This document shows, piece by piece, positions 1 through 9,064 of a stretch of 49,767 bases of DNA. The stretch comes from Flavobacteriaceae bacterium. Its GTDB lineage: Bacteria; Bacteroidota; Bacteroidia; Flavobacteriales; Flavobacteriaceae. Below the pieces are notes generated by a model. That model was not told the DNA's origin and did not search any database. It was given only the letters and a program-made list of their open reading frames with translations. The position numbers were made by a program, and so were the translations under genes. Location: contig CANFHF010000014.1 of the NCBI GenBank assembly GCA_947446635.1, positions 1 to 49,767 on the forward strand, given 5' to 3'. How positions within the stretch are numbered: the stretch's first letter is position 1; the number at the start of each line of letters is the position of its first letter.

Positions 1-108
1 ATCGTTGTTGCTAAAACGTTCACAAGTATATTTTAAATCTTTTTCAAATCTGTCGCAGATTATTGAGTAGATTTTTATTAATTTTAGGGCTTTAGGCTGA
101 TTAATCAT
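1..108 (-). CDS. N-terminus of a probable DDE transposase (cut by window edge)
   Basis: An ATG at 108 on the minus strand opens a frame that stays open for 36 codons to the window edge, so only the N-terminus is visible. The pattern is a helical start, then Y-x3-C-D-x-F and a CERFSNN motif at residues 29-35. From memory this resembles the start of DDE transposases common in Bacteroidota (…Y-x2-C-x4-…-QRFSNN…). The catalytic part would lie outside the window, so the insertion sequence family and its intactness cannot be judged. The 135 bases between it and menE are very AT-rich, and I see no terminal repeat or other element there. It could also be an unrelated small protein. Confidence 0.45.
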   Translation of the reverse strand, partial: MINQPKALKLIKIYSIICDRFEKDLKYTCERFSNND

Positions 109-243
109 ATATTTAAATGTGCGTTAGATACACTATAAATATACTGATTTTCAGCTTATTAAACTAATTATTTGAAAGATATTTCTTTCTTTTTATACTT
201 TTTTTCAACCCTTGATTCGCATTATTTATTAATTTTAATATAA

Positions 244-1299
244 TTATTGAATTCCTTTCGAACTTTCTTTTCTCATTATTTTACCTGTTGCAGTTTGTTT
301 AAAATTTGAGATAAAGACAATTTTTTTAGGTTTTTCGTATTTTTTTAAAACGCTAAAAACAGTTTCTTCTAGCTCAATAGGCTCGCCTTCAATACAAAGC
401 ACTAACTTTTCTCCAAGGTTATCATCTGGAATTCCATAAACAAAATAACGCCTAGAGATTAACGTAGAAAGTTTGTCTTCAATTTTTTCTGGCATCAACT
501 TAATTCCGCCACTATTAATGACATTATCATATCTCCCTTCCCAGATGAATTCCGTATCCGAATTTAATTGCACTATATCATTAGTTATGATTTTCTGACT
601 GCATATTTTCTCAGCCATAACAACCAAACATCGTCTTTCGTCTATGGAAACTTTTACATTTGGCAAAACTGTAAATGCTTTTTTTCCTATTCGTTTTGCT
701 GCTATATGAGTAATGGTCTCAGTCATACCATAAGTTTCGTAAATTTCAATTGGCAATTTCACTAATTCATGTTCAAGTGTTTTATGAACTTTTACGCCAC
801 CAATTATTAATTTTTTAATTTTTTTCTCTTTTAGTTTTGTTAATGAATTTTTGACTTGAAGAGGAACCATTGCGCAAAAATCAAATTCTTCACAAATGTT
901 TTCCAATGGATTTGATGTAGGGTCGACGAAATTCATTTCGAGTCCTAAAATAAAAGCCCTCACAAACATCATTTTACCTGCTATATAATTAGTTGGCAAA
1001 CAGTGTAATACTTTATTTCCAGGGACTAATCCGAAAAAATCACCTGTAGCCAAAGCGGATTCAAGCATGGCATTTTTTTCAATTTTTATAACTTTAGGAA
1101 TTCCCGTAGAACCAGATGTATTCACTTCAATGTAAGACTTCTCGTCGAACCAATCCAATAAAAAAGTACCAATGTGTTGCTCAAAAAGTTTGCCTTCTTT
1201 AATAAAGGAATAGGCTACATAAAAAATCTCTTCTATGTTAATATGATGGCCATTTAATTTAAAACGATTGTGTATGTTCTTGTAGGTCAAATTACTCAT
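244..1299 (-). CDS. menE: o-succinylbenzoate--CoA ligase-type AMP-binding enzyme
   Basis: This is a 351-residue member of the ANL (acyl-CoA synthetase) superfamily. The ATP-binding loop reads TSGSTGIPK near residues 62-70, an acid motif YGMTET follows near residue 190, and the C-terminal hinge/lysine motif TGKIMRKE sits at the end. Acyl-CoA ligases are usually above 500 residues. This short length is typical of MenE in Bacteroidota, which activates o-succinylbenzoate with ATP and CoA in cytosolic menaquinone synthesis. Its ATG lies inside the stop region of the upstream CPBP protease gene (8-base overlap), so the two are probably co-transcribed and translationally coupled. No other men gene is in the window, so the substrate is inferred from family and length only. 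Confidence 0.75.
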   Translation of the reverse strand: MSNLTYKNIHNRFKLNGHHINIEEIFYVAYSFIKEGKLFEQHIGTFLLDWFDEKSYIEVNTSGSTGIPKVIKIEKNAMLESALATGDFFGLVPGNKVLHCLPTNYIAGKMMFVRAFILGLEMNFVDPTSNPLENICEEFDFCAMVPLQVKNSLTKLKEKKIKKLIIGGVKVHKTLEHELVKLPIEIYETYGMTETITHIAAKRIGKKAFTVLPNVKVSIDERRCLVVMAEKICSQKIITNDIVQLNSDTEFIWEGRYDNVINSGGIKLMPEKIEDKLSTLISRRYFVYGIPDDNLGEKLVLCIEGEPIELEETVFSVLKKYEKPKKIVFISNFKQTATGKIMRKESSKGIQ

Positions 1300-2236
1300 T
1301 TCCTTGAGTTATATTTAAATTCATTCTAGATTTTGGCGCATAAATTTTACTGGTAAGTTTTTCCTTCCAATTCGTCCAATTGTATTTTTTTGCAAATATA
1401 AATAAGATAATCGGATAGACCATTAGAATCAAAATTAACATTTCATGTAATGAATCAACAGGATTTTCATTTCCAGAATATTTAAAAATAGCATCGGTTT
1501 GTATAGCCGAAAAATCAGAACTGATCAACAATGCAGCCATCAAATTATTTCCCAAATGGAATCCCAATGCCAGTTCAATACCTTCATCCAATAATGTCAT
1601 AATACCAAGTAAAAAACCGGTTCCTATATAAAAAACCATAACTCCAAAACCCATTTTAGCAACTTCTGGATTAGCGCTATGAAACAACCCAAACACTACC
1701 GAAGTAATGAGCAATGGGAGCCATTTATTCTTGACTGCAATTCCAATTTGTTGCATCAAAAAACCCCTGAATAAATATTCTTCAAAACCTATTTGAAAGG
1801 GAAACATCGCGATACTTATAATAAATAATATCATAAATCGCAATGGATTAAAATTCCAAATTATCTGAGAATTGTCCAAAGAATAAGATACTGCAAAACC
1901 CAAAAGAGTAAATAATACGATTAACCCAAAAGAGAATCCTATTCTTTTGAAATCTATTTTATTTCTTGAAGTGGTAATGGAAAGAATACTTCTTTTGTGG
2001 AGAAACCGAACTAATAAAAACAATATTACTAATAAGAAAATAAAAGGCAATAAATTAATTACCAATGATATGTTTTTTGGAAGTTTATTCATTGTTTTGT
2101 AGGCTTCATCCAATTCCTTTTTGGACATAAAAAAGTACATAATAAAATTAGCTAAAAATATTCCTGCAGTGAACAAGGTGGTTATTAATACCCTCCACCA
2201 ATTATTTTTTCCTTTATAGACTTGATTTATAAACAT
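1292..2236 (-). CDS. CPBP family intramembrane metalloprotease
   Basis: This 314-residue polytopic membrane protein has about eight hydrophobic segments and carries the ABI/CPBP (Rce1-like) motifs: EEYLFR (EExxxR) in the middle, FGLFHS (FxxxH) about 35 residues later, and HLGNN (HxxxN type) near residue 230. In this family the Glu and His residues form an intramembrane proteolytic site. Bacterial members act in protein processing or bacteriocin self-protection, but no substrate can be read from the sequence. The gene is the first of a two-gene unit and overlaps menE by 8 bases. An arsC pseudogene lies upstream in the opposite orientation. Confidence 0.8.
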   Translation of the reverse strand: MFINQVYKGKNNWWRVLITTLFTAGIFLANFIMYFFMSKKELDEAYKTMNKLPKNISLVINLLPFIFLLVILFLLVRFLHKRSILSITTSRNKIDFKRIGFSFGLIVLFTLLGFAVSYSLDNSQIIWNFNPLRFMILFIISIAMFPFQIGFEEYLFRGFLMQQIGIAVKNKWLPLLITSVVFGLFHSANPEVAKMGFGVMVFYIGTGFLLGIMTLLDEGIELALGFHLGNNLMAALLISSDFSAIQTDAIFKYSGNENPVDSLHEMLILILMVYPIILFIFAKKYNWTNWKEKLTSKIYAPKSRMNLNITQGNE

Positions 2237-2356
2237 TTAACTAATTTTAATTGATTTGATTTTTTGGATGTGATTTTTAAAACATTTGTTAATTCGAATT
2301 TAACTTAATTTTCCATTTTTATGCCTTCCTTTGTGAAAAATTTAAATTATCATTTA

Positions 2357-2571
2357 ATACTTCGTATTTACCATAATTCACATTGTGCAAATTAAAGATA
2401 ATGTCTTGCTTTTCTTGAATAAATGGGACAAGAATATGAAGTTGTGAAATATCTTGAAACCATGCCTTCTTTTGAGGAATTGAAAGAAATTATTAAAAAT
2501 TAGAAATAAAGCCTTTGAAATTAGTACTCCAAAAAAATATTTATGAAAAATTAAAATCATTTTATAAGTAA
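2357..2571 (+). pseudogene. arsC: decayed, truncated arsenate reductase (arsC) remnant
   Basis: Read through its stops, this stretch matches the first ~65 residues of the glutaredoxin-type arsenate reductase ArsC/Spx family. It starts I-x-R-IYHNS-x-C, where families have IYHNxRCxKSR; then CLAFLE, then GQEYEVVKYLE-x4-SFEELKEIIK; then, after a shift of frame at about 2500, LEIKPLKLV-x3-NIYEK. In-frame stop codons fall at 2393, 2399, 2420 and 2501. The initiation codon has become ATA, and the Cys-x2-Lys-Ser-Arg segment is mutated just after the catalytic-type Cys. The C-terminal ~45 residues are missing, since the frame ends at 2569-2571 with no continuation before the next gene. The remaining codons still read well, which suggests fairly recent inactivation. 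Confidence 0.75.
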
Positions 2572-2648
2572 TTTATAAAACTATAAAGCATAATTCTTAA
2601 ACCTAAATCTATTTTAATAGTCTTAAAACAAAAAGAACATCTTATAAT

Positions 2649-5135
2649 ATGAAAACAATAAAGTTCACTCTAACATTTTTACTAGTTTTCACTTCATTCT
2701 TAAATTTTTCACAAACAAGAATACTCGGGAAAAAGATAAAAATTTCTGGTAATGTGTTGGAAAACGTTAACAAGCAACCCCTTGAATACGCAACACTTAC
2801 TTTTGTGAACTCAAAAAACCCAAAAATTGTTACCGGAGGAATTACAAATGCAAAAGGCGAGTTTGATGTCATTATCAGTGCTGGAATTTATGACGTTACA
2901 ATAGAATTTATCTCTTTTAAACCTACGATACTTAAACAACAAAATCTTCAAGAAAACACTAATCTAGGTCAAATCACTTTGAATGAAGATCCCTCGCAAT
3001 TGAAAGAAGTATTTATTCGAGCTGAAAAATCAACAGTAGAAATCCGGTTAGACAAAAAAATATTCAATGTAGGGCAAGATATGTTGGCGAAAGGTGGAAC
3101 TGCCAGTGATGTTTTAGATAATGTACCTTCGGTAACCGTAGATTCTGATGGTAATGTAAGCCTTCGTGGCAATGAGAATGTTAAGATTTTAATAGATGGA
3201 AAACCGTCCAATAGCATCAATGTTGCCAATGCTTTAAAAACAATCCCCGCAGATGCATTAGATAAAGTAGAAGTCATTACAAATCCTTCTGCTAGATACG
3301 ATGCTGAAGGTGGGGCAGGCATCATTAACATTATTCTGAAAAAAGGGAAAATTAAAGGTTTAAATGGTACTATTGTTACTACTATAGGAATTCCTCAAAA
3401 TTATGGATTATCAACAAACATCAATTTTAAGAGTGAAAATTTTAACCTTTTTTCTTCTTTTGGGTATAATGATAGTAAATCAGTTGGTAAATCTTTAACA
3501 AATTCTGATTATTTAAATCCGGATGGTTCTGTTAAAAATACAATTAATGAAAGAGACCGTCGAGAACGAGCTAGAAAAGGATACAATTATAATTTTGGAA
3601 TGGATTGGTATTTAAGTAAAACCCTAACATGGACTAACGCTTTATCTTATACAAAAAGTGACGGATCCAGTCCAGACTCTGCAACTTTTTATAACTATGA
3701 AGATGACACTTATTTTGTTCGAAATAGACTCAACAAAAGGCTCAACAAAAGCAACGAGGTTGTATATTCAACAAATTTCACTGAAAAATTTAAAAAAGAG
3801 GGTCACAAACTTACGGCAGACATTCAGTTTTCGCAAGGTTTAGATAATGATTCTTCTACTATTACAGATTATATTATTGGGCAAGAAGATGCTATGTCTA
3901 AAGAAATTACAAAAAATTATCAAACGCAAATTAAAAACTTGTTTCAAGCGGATTATGTATTGCCTATTGGGAAAAACAGTCTATTTGAAGTAGGCTATAA
4001 AGGTGATTTCAGTCAACTCATAACCGATTACAGTGTTGGTACTTTTGATGCAAATGGAAATATTATCTCGAATGCGAGCCTAACAAATAAGTTAGAATAC
4101 AATGAAAAAATAAATTCAGCTTACTCCCAATTTGGATCGAAAATAAATAAATTTTCCTATTTGTTAGGTGTAAGATATGAAGATTCTAAAATAGGTGTCA
4201 ACTTATTGACAACTGAAGAATTCAATACAAAAAAGTATCATAACTTTTTCCCAAGTGCTTTTTTGACTTACCAATTATCTGATAAAACTTCATTTTCGGC
4301 TAATTATAGCCGAAGGGTAACTAGGCCTCGCTCACGATATATCAATCCATTTGCTAGTTATTCAAGTAACGTAAATTTATTTCAAGGAAATCCACAAATC
4401 AATCCGTCTTTTACAGATGCGGTAGATTTTGGTTATATGACAAAACATAATAAAATTACATTTACTTCCTCGGCATACTTTAACAAAACCAAAGATTATT
4501 TTCAATTTATAAAAAGACCAAACGGTGAAATTGTTACTTCAATAGTTAATGGAATATCAGTAGAAACCCCTGTAATTATTCTAACTCCTATCAATTTATC
4601 CGATGAAAATCGGTTTGGATTAGAATTTAACGCAAACTATTCACCATACAAATGGTGGCGATTAAACGGTAATTTTAATTTTTATCAAAGCAAAGTAAGA
4701 GGTGATTATTCGTATACATTGACTAATTCAAACGCAATAGTAAATGAAAATTTTGATAAAGACGCTTTGGGTTGGTTCTCTAAAATATCATCAAAAATGA
4801 CATTGCCCTTAAAAATAGAATGGCAAACTAGTGCTATGTACAGAGCTCCTCAAAACACTGCCCAGGGAAAAAGCCTAGGTGTTTTAACTGCTAATATGGC
4901 TTTTAGCAAAGATGTTTTTAAAAACAAAGCAACCATTTCATTGAATGCAAACGATTTATTTGACTCTGATAAAATGATTATTCAAAGTTATTTACCCCTC
5001 GTAAATTCCTATATGGAATATCAACGAAGACCTCGACAAATCATTCTTTCTTTTACATATCGATTTAATAACCAGAAAAATGAAAAAGAATCTACTAAAA
5101 ATCGAAGTGAAAATGGAGGCGGATTGGAATTCTAA
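2649..5135 (+). CDS. outer-membrane TonB-dependent receptor-like beta-barrel protein
   Basis: The product is 828 residues. It has a signal peptide (about residues 1-21, hydrophobic core then NFSQ), a carboxypeptidase-regulatory-like beta-sandwich (about 30-115, with the PLEYATL and KGEFDV signatures), a plug domain (about 120-230, with DVLDNVPSV, SLRGNENVKILIDGKP and the ITNPSARYDAEG segment), and a long barrel ending in an aromatic-rich strand (ILSFTYRFNN). This order matches the 'outer membrane beta-barrel family' (OMP_b-brl_3), related to TonB-dependent receptors but without SusC-specific features. No SusD partner is nearby, so the ligand is unknown. A terminator follows. No clear -33/-7 pair was found upstream. 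Confidence 0.85.
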   Translation: MKTIKFTLTFLLVFTSFLNFSQTRILGKKIKISGNVLENVNKQPLEYATLTFVNSKNPKIVTGGITNAKGEFDVIISAGIYDVTIEFISFKPTILKQQNLQENTNLGQITLNEDPSQLKEVFIRAEKSTVEIRLDKKIFNVGQDMLAKGGTASDVLDNVPSVTVDSDGNVSLRGNENVKILIDGKPSNSINVANALKTIPADALDKVEVITNPSARYDAEGGAGIINIILKKGKIKGLNGTIVTTIGIPQNYGLSTNINFKSENFNLFSSFGYNDSKSVGKSLTNSDYLNPDGSVKNTINERDRRERARKGYNYNFGMDWYLSKTLTWTNALSYTKSDGSSPDSATFYNYEDDTYFVRNRLNKRLNKSNEVVYSTNFTEKFKKEGHKLTADIQFSQGLDNDSSTITDYIIGQEDAMSKEITKNYQTQIKNLFQADYVLPIGKNSLFEVGYKGDFSQLITDYSVGTFDANGNIISNASLTNKLEYNEKINSAYSQFGSKINKFSYLLGVRYEDSKIGVNLLTTEEFNTKKYHNFFPSAFLTYQLSDKTSFSANYSRRVTRPRSRYINPFASYSSNVNLFQGNPQINPSFTDAVDFGYMTKHNKITFTSSAYFNKTKDYFQFIKRPNGEIVTSIVNGISVETPVIILTPINLSDENRFGLEFNANYSPYKWWRLNGNFNFYQSKVRGDYSYTLTNSNAIVNENFDKDALGWFSKISSKMTLPLKIEWQTSAMYRAPQNTAQGKSLGVLTANMAFSKDVFKNKATISLNANDLFDSDKMIIQSYLPLVNSYMEYQRRPRQIILSFTYRFNNQKNEKESTKNRSENGGGLEF

Positions 5136-5140
5136 GCATA

Positions 5141-5173
5141 AAAAAAGGACCCGTAAATACGAGTCCTTTTTTT
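5141..5173. terminator. bidirectional rho-independent terminator
   Basis: AAAAAAGGAC pairs with GTCCTTTTTT around a small loop that also contains a CG/CG pair. The A-run and T-run make it work on both strands. It separates the receptor gene from the convergent small membrane-protein gene. Confidence 0.8.
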
Positions 5174-5187
5174 ATGCTACAATCAAA

Positions 5188-5352
5188 TTAAACTGATTGA
5201 TTCTTTTTTGCTTTTCTTTCTTTAAATCTTTCCCAAGTTGCTCCACCTACCCAATAGGAAACGAAACCAACTAAGAAAAACATCAACCAGAATCCTATAG
5301 TAAGAACGGTCAAGAAAAGTAAAAAACCTAAATACTGTGAGAAGTTAAACAT
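5188..5352 (-). CDS. small membrane protein of unknown function
   Basis: This is a 54-residue protein starting MFNFSQYLGF. It has one long hydrophobic stretch (about residues 8-32, possibly a hairpin) and a basic tail, WERFKERKAKKN. An upstream in-frame ATG at 5409 would add 19 residues. I prefer the inner start because a well-spaced promoter (TTG, 20 bases, TACATTTG) lies between the two starts and would place the transcription start just upstream of 5352. I do not recognise the family; similar short membrane proteins are common in flavobacteria. It is transcribed convergently with the receptor gene. Confidence 0.6.
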   Translation of the reverse strand: MFNFSQYLGFLLFLTVLTIGFWLMFFLVGFVSYWVGGATWERFKERKAKKNQSV

Positions 5353-5378
5353 TTTTACCGCTATTTTTAATATAGCCA

Positions 5379-5409
5379 CAAATGTATGTTTAATATTTTT
5401 CCTTACCAA
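5379..5409 (-). promoter_or_regulatory. Bacteroidota-type promoter for the small membrane protein
   Basis: On the minus strand, TTG (5407-5409) and TACATTTG (5379-5386) are separated by exactly 20 bases, fitting the TTG / TAnnTTTG consensus of this phylum. The predicted transcription start is near 5372, which excludes the ATG at 5409 and decides the start at 5352. Confidence 0.65.
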
Positions 5410-5468
5410 TAAATTGTTGGTATTATTTTTTTAAAAGAGTTGTAATCCGTAATTTTGGACTTCCATTT

Positions 5469-5499
5469 TTGTAGCATTTCCTAAAAAACACTGAATTTG
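5469..5499 (+). promoter_or_regulatory. probable fumC promoter
   Basis: TTG at 5469-5471 and TGAATTTG at 5492-5499 are 20 bases apart. This is one mismatch from the TAnnTTTG consensus. A perfect -7 alternative (TAATTTTG, 5450-5457) has no matching TTG upstream. Confidence 0.4.
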
Positions 5500-5546
5500 G
5501 TCTTGACACATAAACTAACAACTACAAAACAAAAATAATCAATAAA

Positions 5547-6944
5547 ATGAAGTACCGAATAGAAAAAGACACCATGGGTGAAGTGCAAGTTCCAGCTGAT
5601 AAGTATTGGGGAGCACAGACAGAACGTTCCAGAAACAATTTTAAAATTGGCCCTTCAGCTTCAATGCCAAAAGAAATTATTGAGGGTTTTGCCTATTTAA
5701 AAAAAGCTGCCGCCTATGCCAATTGTGACTTGGGGGCTCTTCCAATAGAAAAACGTGATGCCATTTCGGCCGTATGCGAAGAAATCCTCGCCGGAAGCCT
5801 AGCTGACGAATTTCCACTTGTAATTTGGCAAACTGGTTCAGGTACACAAAGTAATATGAACGTTAATGAAGTGATTGCGAATCGAGCCCAAGTACTAAAA
5901 GGATTTGCCATTGGCCAGGGGGAACAATTTATCAAGGCTAATGATGATGTGAACAAATCGCAATCTTCTAACGATACTTTCCCAACGGGAATGCATATTG
6001 CAGCATACAAAGTCGTAGTAGAAACAGCAATTCCTGGTGTCGAAAAATTAAGAGATACTCTTCAAGCAAAAGCAGCCGAATTCAATACTGTTGTAAAAAT
6101 AGGCCGAACCCACTTAATGGATGCCACTCCTCTAACATTAGGTCAAGAAATTTCGGGTTATGCAGCCCAATTAAGTTATGGTTTAAAAGCAGTTAAAAAT
6201 ACTTTAGCCCACTTATCAGAAGTAGCTTTGGGGGGAACCGCGGTTGGAACAGGCTTGAACACACCTGCTGGATACGATGTGAAAGTAGCTGAATATATTG
6301 CCCAATTTACTGGACACCCATTTGTAACGGCTCCAAACAAATTCGAAGCTTTAGCAGCTCACGATGCCATTGTAGAAACTCACGGTGCTTTAAAACAATT
6401 AGCCGTTTCATTGAATAAAATTGCAAATGACGTAAGAATGTTAGCTTCGGGACCACGTTCAGGAATTGGCGAAATTATTATTCCTGAAAACGAACCAGGC
6501 TCGTCCATAATGCCAGGAAAAGTCAATCCAACACAATGCGAAGCTTTGACTATGGTTTGTGCCCAAGTGATGGGTAATGATGTGGCAATTTCAGTTGGAG
6601 GAATGCAAGGCCATTATGAATTAAATGTTTTCAAACCATTGATGGCGGCAAACTTCTTGCAATCTGCACGATTGCTGGGTGATGCCTGTGTTTCTTTTGA
6701 CGAGCATTGCGCACAAGGAATTGAACCAAACCATAAACGCATTAAAGAATTAGTTGACAACTCCTTAATGTTAGTTACTTCATTAAATACTAAAATTGGC
6801 TATTATAAATCAGCTGAAATCGCTCAAACTGCACACAAAAATGGAACCACTTTAAAAGAAGAAGCGGTGCGCTTGGGTTATGTTTCCTCAGAAGATTTTG
6901 ATGCTTGGGTAAAACCCGAAGATATGGTAGGAAGCTTAAAATAG
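5547..6944 (+). CDS. fumC: class II fumarate hydratase
   Basis: This 465-residue enzyme interconverts fumarate and malate in the TCA cycle. It is the iron-independent tetrameric class. The fumarase/aspartase superfamily signature [11 protein letters not shown] is present near residues 317-327. Also visible are the substrate-site segments [14 protein letters not shown] (about 97-110), SSNDTFPT (about 139-146) and [16 protein letters not shown] (about 186-201). Length and ends match the family. It is monocistronic, with its own promoter-like sequence about 50 bases upstream. The gene is less AT-rich than its neighbours, as expected for a highly expressed enzyme. Confusion with aspartase or argininosuccinate lyase is unlikely given the NMNVNEV and MPGKVNP context. 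Confidence 0.95.
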   Translation: MKYRIEKDTMGEVQVPADKYWGAQTERSRNNFKIGPSASMPKEIIEGFAYLKKAAAYANCDLGALPIEKRDAISAVCEEILAGSLADEFPLVIWQTGSGTQSNMNVNEVIANRAQVLKGFAIGQGEQFIKANDDVNKSQSSNDTFPTGMHIAAYKVVVETAIPGVEKLRDTLQAKAAEFNTVVKIGRTHLMDATPLTLGQEISGYAAQLSYGLKAVKNTLAHLSEVALGGTAVGTGLNTPAGYDVKVAEYIAQFTGHPFVTAPNKFEALAAHDAIVETHGALKQLAVSLNKIANDVRMLASGPRSGIGEIIIPENEPGSSIMPGKVNPTQCEALTMVCAQVMGNDVAISVGGMQGHYELNVFKPLMAANFLQSARLLGDACVSFDEHCAQGIEPNHKRIKELVDNSLMLVTSLNTKIGYYKSAEIAQTAHKNGTTLKEEAVRLGYVSSEDFDAWVKPEDMVGSLK

Positions 6945-7119
6945 TATAAGAGGTTAAACTATTAAAATGCTTCGAACGACTTTTGTTGGTGAACCAAATT
7001 AAAAAAAATATTAGATAAATTTTCATTTTTGATTCCAACACAAGATAGTAATGCCTTAAAAAAACCATACAATTCGATATACATTTACACCGAATTTAAT
7101 TACAGTAGAAAACTCATTT

Positions 7120-8490
7120 ATGTTACAAAATAAAATCATATTAGGTAGTGAGGAATGGTGTACCTTACCCCAATTAGGTATTCCTACTATCAAGGCACGT
7201 GTTGATTCAGGCGCAAAAACCTCAGCCTTACATGCTATTAATATTGCTCCTTTCAAAAAAGATGGGCAAAACTGGGTTAAATTTGACATTAATCCCATCC
7301 AAAACAATGTTAAAACAATTATACATTGTGAAGCTCCTTTAGTTGACAAAAGAATCGTAAAAAGCTCTAGTGGATTCCGAGAACAACGTTTTGTGATCCA
7401 AACCAATTTAGAAATTGGAAATGGGAATTGGCTTATTGAAATGACACTGACCAATCGAGATTCCATGGGGTTTCGGATGTTATTGGGTCGCGAAGCTATG
7501 AGCGGAAGAGTTCTAGTCGATCCAGAACAACAATACCTTTTAGGGCAACCCACAAGTGACAATTTAAAGGAAGTATATGAAAATTCCGAAAAAGAAAGTT
7601 CTGGTTTACGGATTGGGCTTTTGGCGAGTAATCCAGAATTGTATAGTAACAAGCGTCTTATGGAGGCTGGCGAAATGAGAGGTCACGAAATGCATTTCTT
7701 AAATATTAAAGAATGCTATATGAAACTAGATGCTAAAACACCTCAAATTCATTATCGTGGAGGTATAATTTTAAATCAATTTGACGCCATAATTCCAAGG
7801 ATTCGACCTAGCATAACCTTCTATGGATGTGCCTTGACAAGACAATTTGAAGCGCTCAATGTATATTGCTTAAATTCTTCAACATCAATTACTCAATCCC
7901 GGGACAAACTGTTTTCATTACAATTGCTTTTACAAAGCGGAATTGAAATTCCAACTACAGGTTTTGCTAATTCGCCTTTGGATACTGATGATTTGATAAA
8001 AATGGTTGGAGGTTCTCCATTAATTGTAAAATTACTCGAAGGGACACAAGGAAAAGGAGTAGTTTTGGCCGAAACCAAAAAAGCTGCTGAGAGCGTTATC
8101 AATGCTTTTAAGAGCTTAAATGCCAATATACTAGTTCAAGAATTCATAAAAGAAGCCAATGGAAAAGACCTACGTTTGTTTGTAGTAGACGGAAAGGTAG
8201 TGGCTACCATTCAGCGAGAAGCTATGCCGGGAGAATTCCGAGCCAACATTCATCTTGGAGGAACAGCCTCGGTTATTAAACCGACATCCGAAGAGAAAAA
8301 AATAGCTATTCGTGCTGCTAAAGCTATGGATTTGAAAGTCGCTGGTGTTGATATCATCCGTTCTTCAAAAGGACCTTTATTACTCGAGGTAAACTCATCA
8401 CCAGGACTTGAAGGTATTGAAGGGGCTACAAATAAAGACATTGCAGGGGAAATGATTCGTGCTATTGAAAAGAATTTTAAATTAAAATAA
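7120..8490 (+). CDS. RimB-like retropepsin domain fused to RimK-type ATP-grasp ligase
   Basis: This 456-residue protein has two domains. Residues ~1-150 match the 'ATP-dependent zinc protease' family (RimB), now regarded as retropepsin-like: the active-site motif is D29-S-G-A in [13 protein letters not shown], with the second hydrophobic-Leu-Gly signature in MLLGREAM. Residues ~158-456 are a RimK-type ATP-grasp ligase, with [16 protein letters not shown] as the nucleotide loop, [29 protein letters not shown] and the metal-binding [14 protein letters not shown]. RimK adds glutamates to the C-terminus of ribosomal protein S6 or makes poly-glutamate. A joined peptidase suggests an enzyme that both adds and trims. 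The start is the ATG at 7120; a DUF421 gene follows 54 bases later. The actual substrate in this organism is unknown. Confidence 0.85.
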   Translation: MLQNKIILGSEEWCTLPQLGIPTIKARVDSGAKTSALHAINIAPFKKDGQNWVKFDINPIQNNVKTIIHCEAPLVDKRIVKSSSGFREQRFVIQTNLEIGNGNWLIEMTLTNRDSMGFRMLLGREAMSGRVLVDPEQQYLLGQPTSDNLKEVYENSEKESSGLRIGLLASNPELYSNKRLMEAGEMRGHEMHFLNIKECYMKLDAKTPQIHYRGGIILNQFDAIIPRIRPSITFYGCALTRQFEALNVYCLNSSTSITQSRDKLFSLQLLLQSGIEIPTTGFANSPLDTDDLIKMVGGSPLIVKLLEGTQGKGVVLAETKKAAESVINAFKSLNANILVQEFIKEANGKDLRLFVVDGKVVATIQREAMPGEFRANIHLGGTASVIKPTSEEKKIAIRAAKAMDLKVAGVDIIRSSKGPLLLEVNSSPGLEGIEGATNKDIAGEMIRAIEKNFKLK

Positions 8491-8544
8491 TATTCCGATC
8501 TGTTCTTTTTCTTTCTTTAAAAATCTAAACTTTTAAAAAAAAAT

Positions 8545-9054
8545 ATGAATTCTTATTTAGACATTATTATTCGAAGTACCGCTGTTTATCTTTTTATGTT
8601 AATTGCTTTACGGATTTTTGGAAAGAAGGAATTATCACAACTCAATACCGCCGATGTGATTTTAATATTACTGATAAGTAACTCAGTTCAAAACGCAATG
8701 GTAGGGAGTAATGTAAGTCTTTTAGGAGGAATAGCGGCGGCAAGTGTTCTTTTTGCAATAAACTTTTTGCTAAAAAATTTAATGTATAAATCCAAGCGAT
8801 TCAGTGATTTTATGCAAGAAAAACCAGAAATTTTAATCCATGACGGAAAATTGGATTTTGAAATATTAAATAAATTAAACATTTCCTCCGAAGAATTACA
8901 AGAAGCAATGCGCGAACATGGCATCGAACATTTTACTGATGTAAAACTAGCAATGTTAGAAATTGACGGTAATATCAGCATTATTTCCGGCAAAGTCACT
9001 CTTCGCCAAACACATTACAGAAGACTAAAAAGAATTAAGAAAACAATAGGATAG
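8545..9054 (+). CDS. DUF421 (YetF-type) membrane protein
   Basis: This 169-residue protein has three predicted membrane segments (about residues 8-22, 37-55 and 60-78) and a soluble C-terminal domain. The signatures RIFGKKELSQLNTADVI and KPEILIHDGKLD are characteristic of the DUF421/YetF family. The family has an inner-membrane anchor followed by a small alpha/beta domain; in Bacillus, members have been linked to spore germination or stress, but no reaction is established. The gene lies 54 bases after the RimB-RimK fusion on the same strand and could be co-transcribed. It ends 10 bases before the stop of the convergent copA. Confidence 0.8.
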   Translation: MNSYLDIIIRSTAVYLFMLIALRIFGKKELSQLNTADVILILLISNSVQNAMVGSNVSLLGGIAAASVLFAINFLLKNLMYKSKRFSDFMQEKPEILIHDGKLDFEILNKLNISSEELQEAMREHGIEHFTDVKLAMLEIDGNISIISGKVTLRQTHYRRLKRIKKTIG

Positions 9055-9064
9055 ACTGTTTAGA

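Noticed and set aside
109..243. RNA gene or terminal repeat left of menE
   Set aside because: The stretch is AT-rich without any stable hairpin or repeat that I could support.
2378..2560. 60-residue minus-strand ORF
   Set aside because: It overlaps the arsC remnant in antisense and has no independent support; the plus-strand reading explains the sequence.
2969..3331. 120-codon minus-strand ORF inside the TonB-dependent receptor gene
   Set aside because: Antisense to the conserved plug region; no own signals.
7056..7652. 198-codon minus-strand ORF covering the start of the RimB-RimK gene
   Set aside because: Antisense to the well-supported aspartyl-protease-like domain; no recognisable product.
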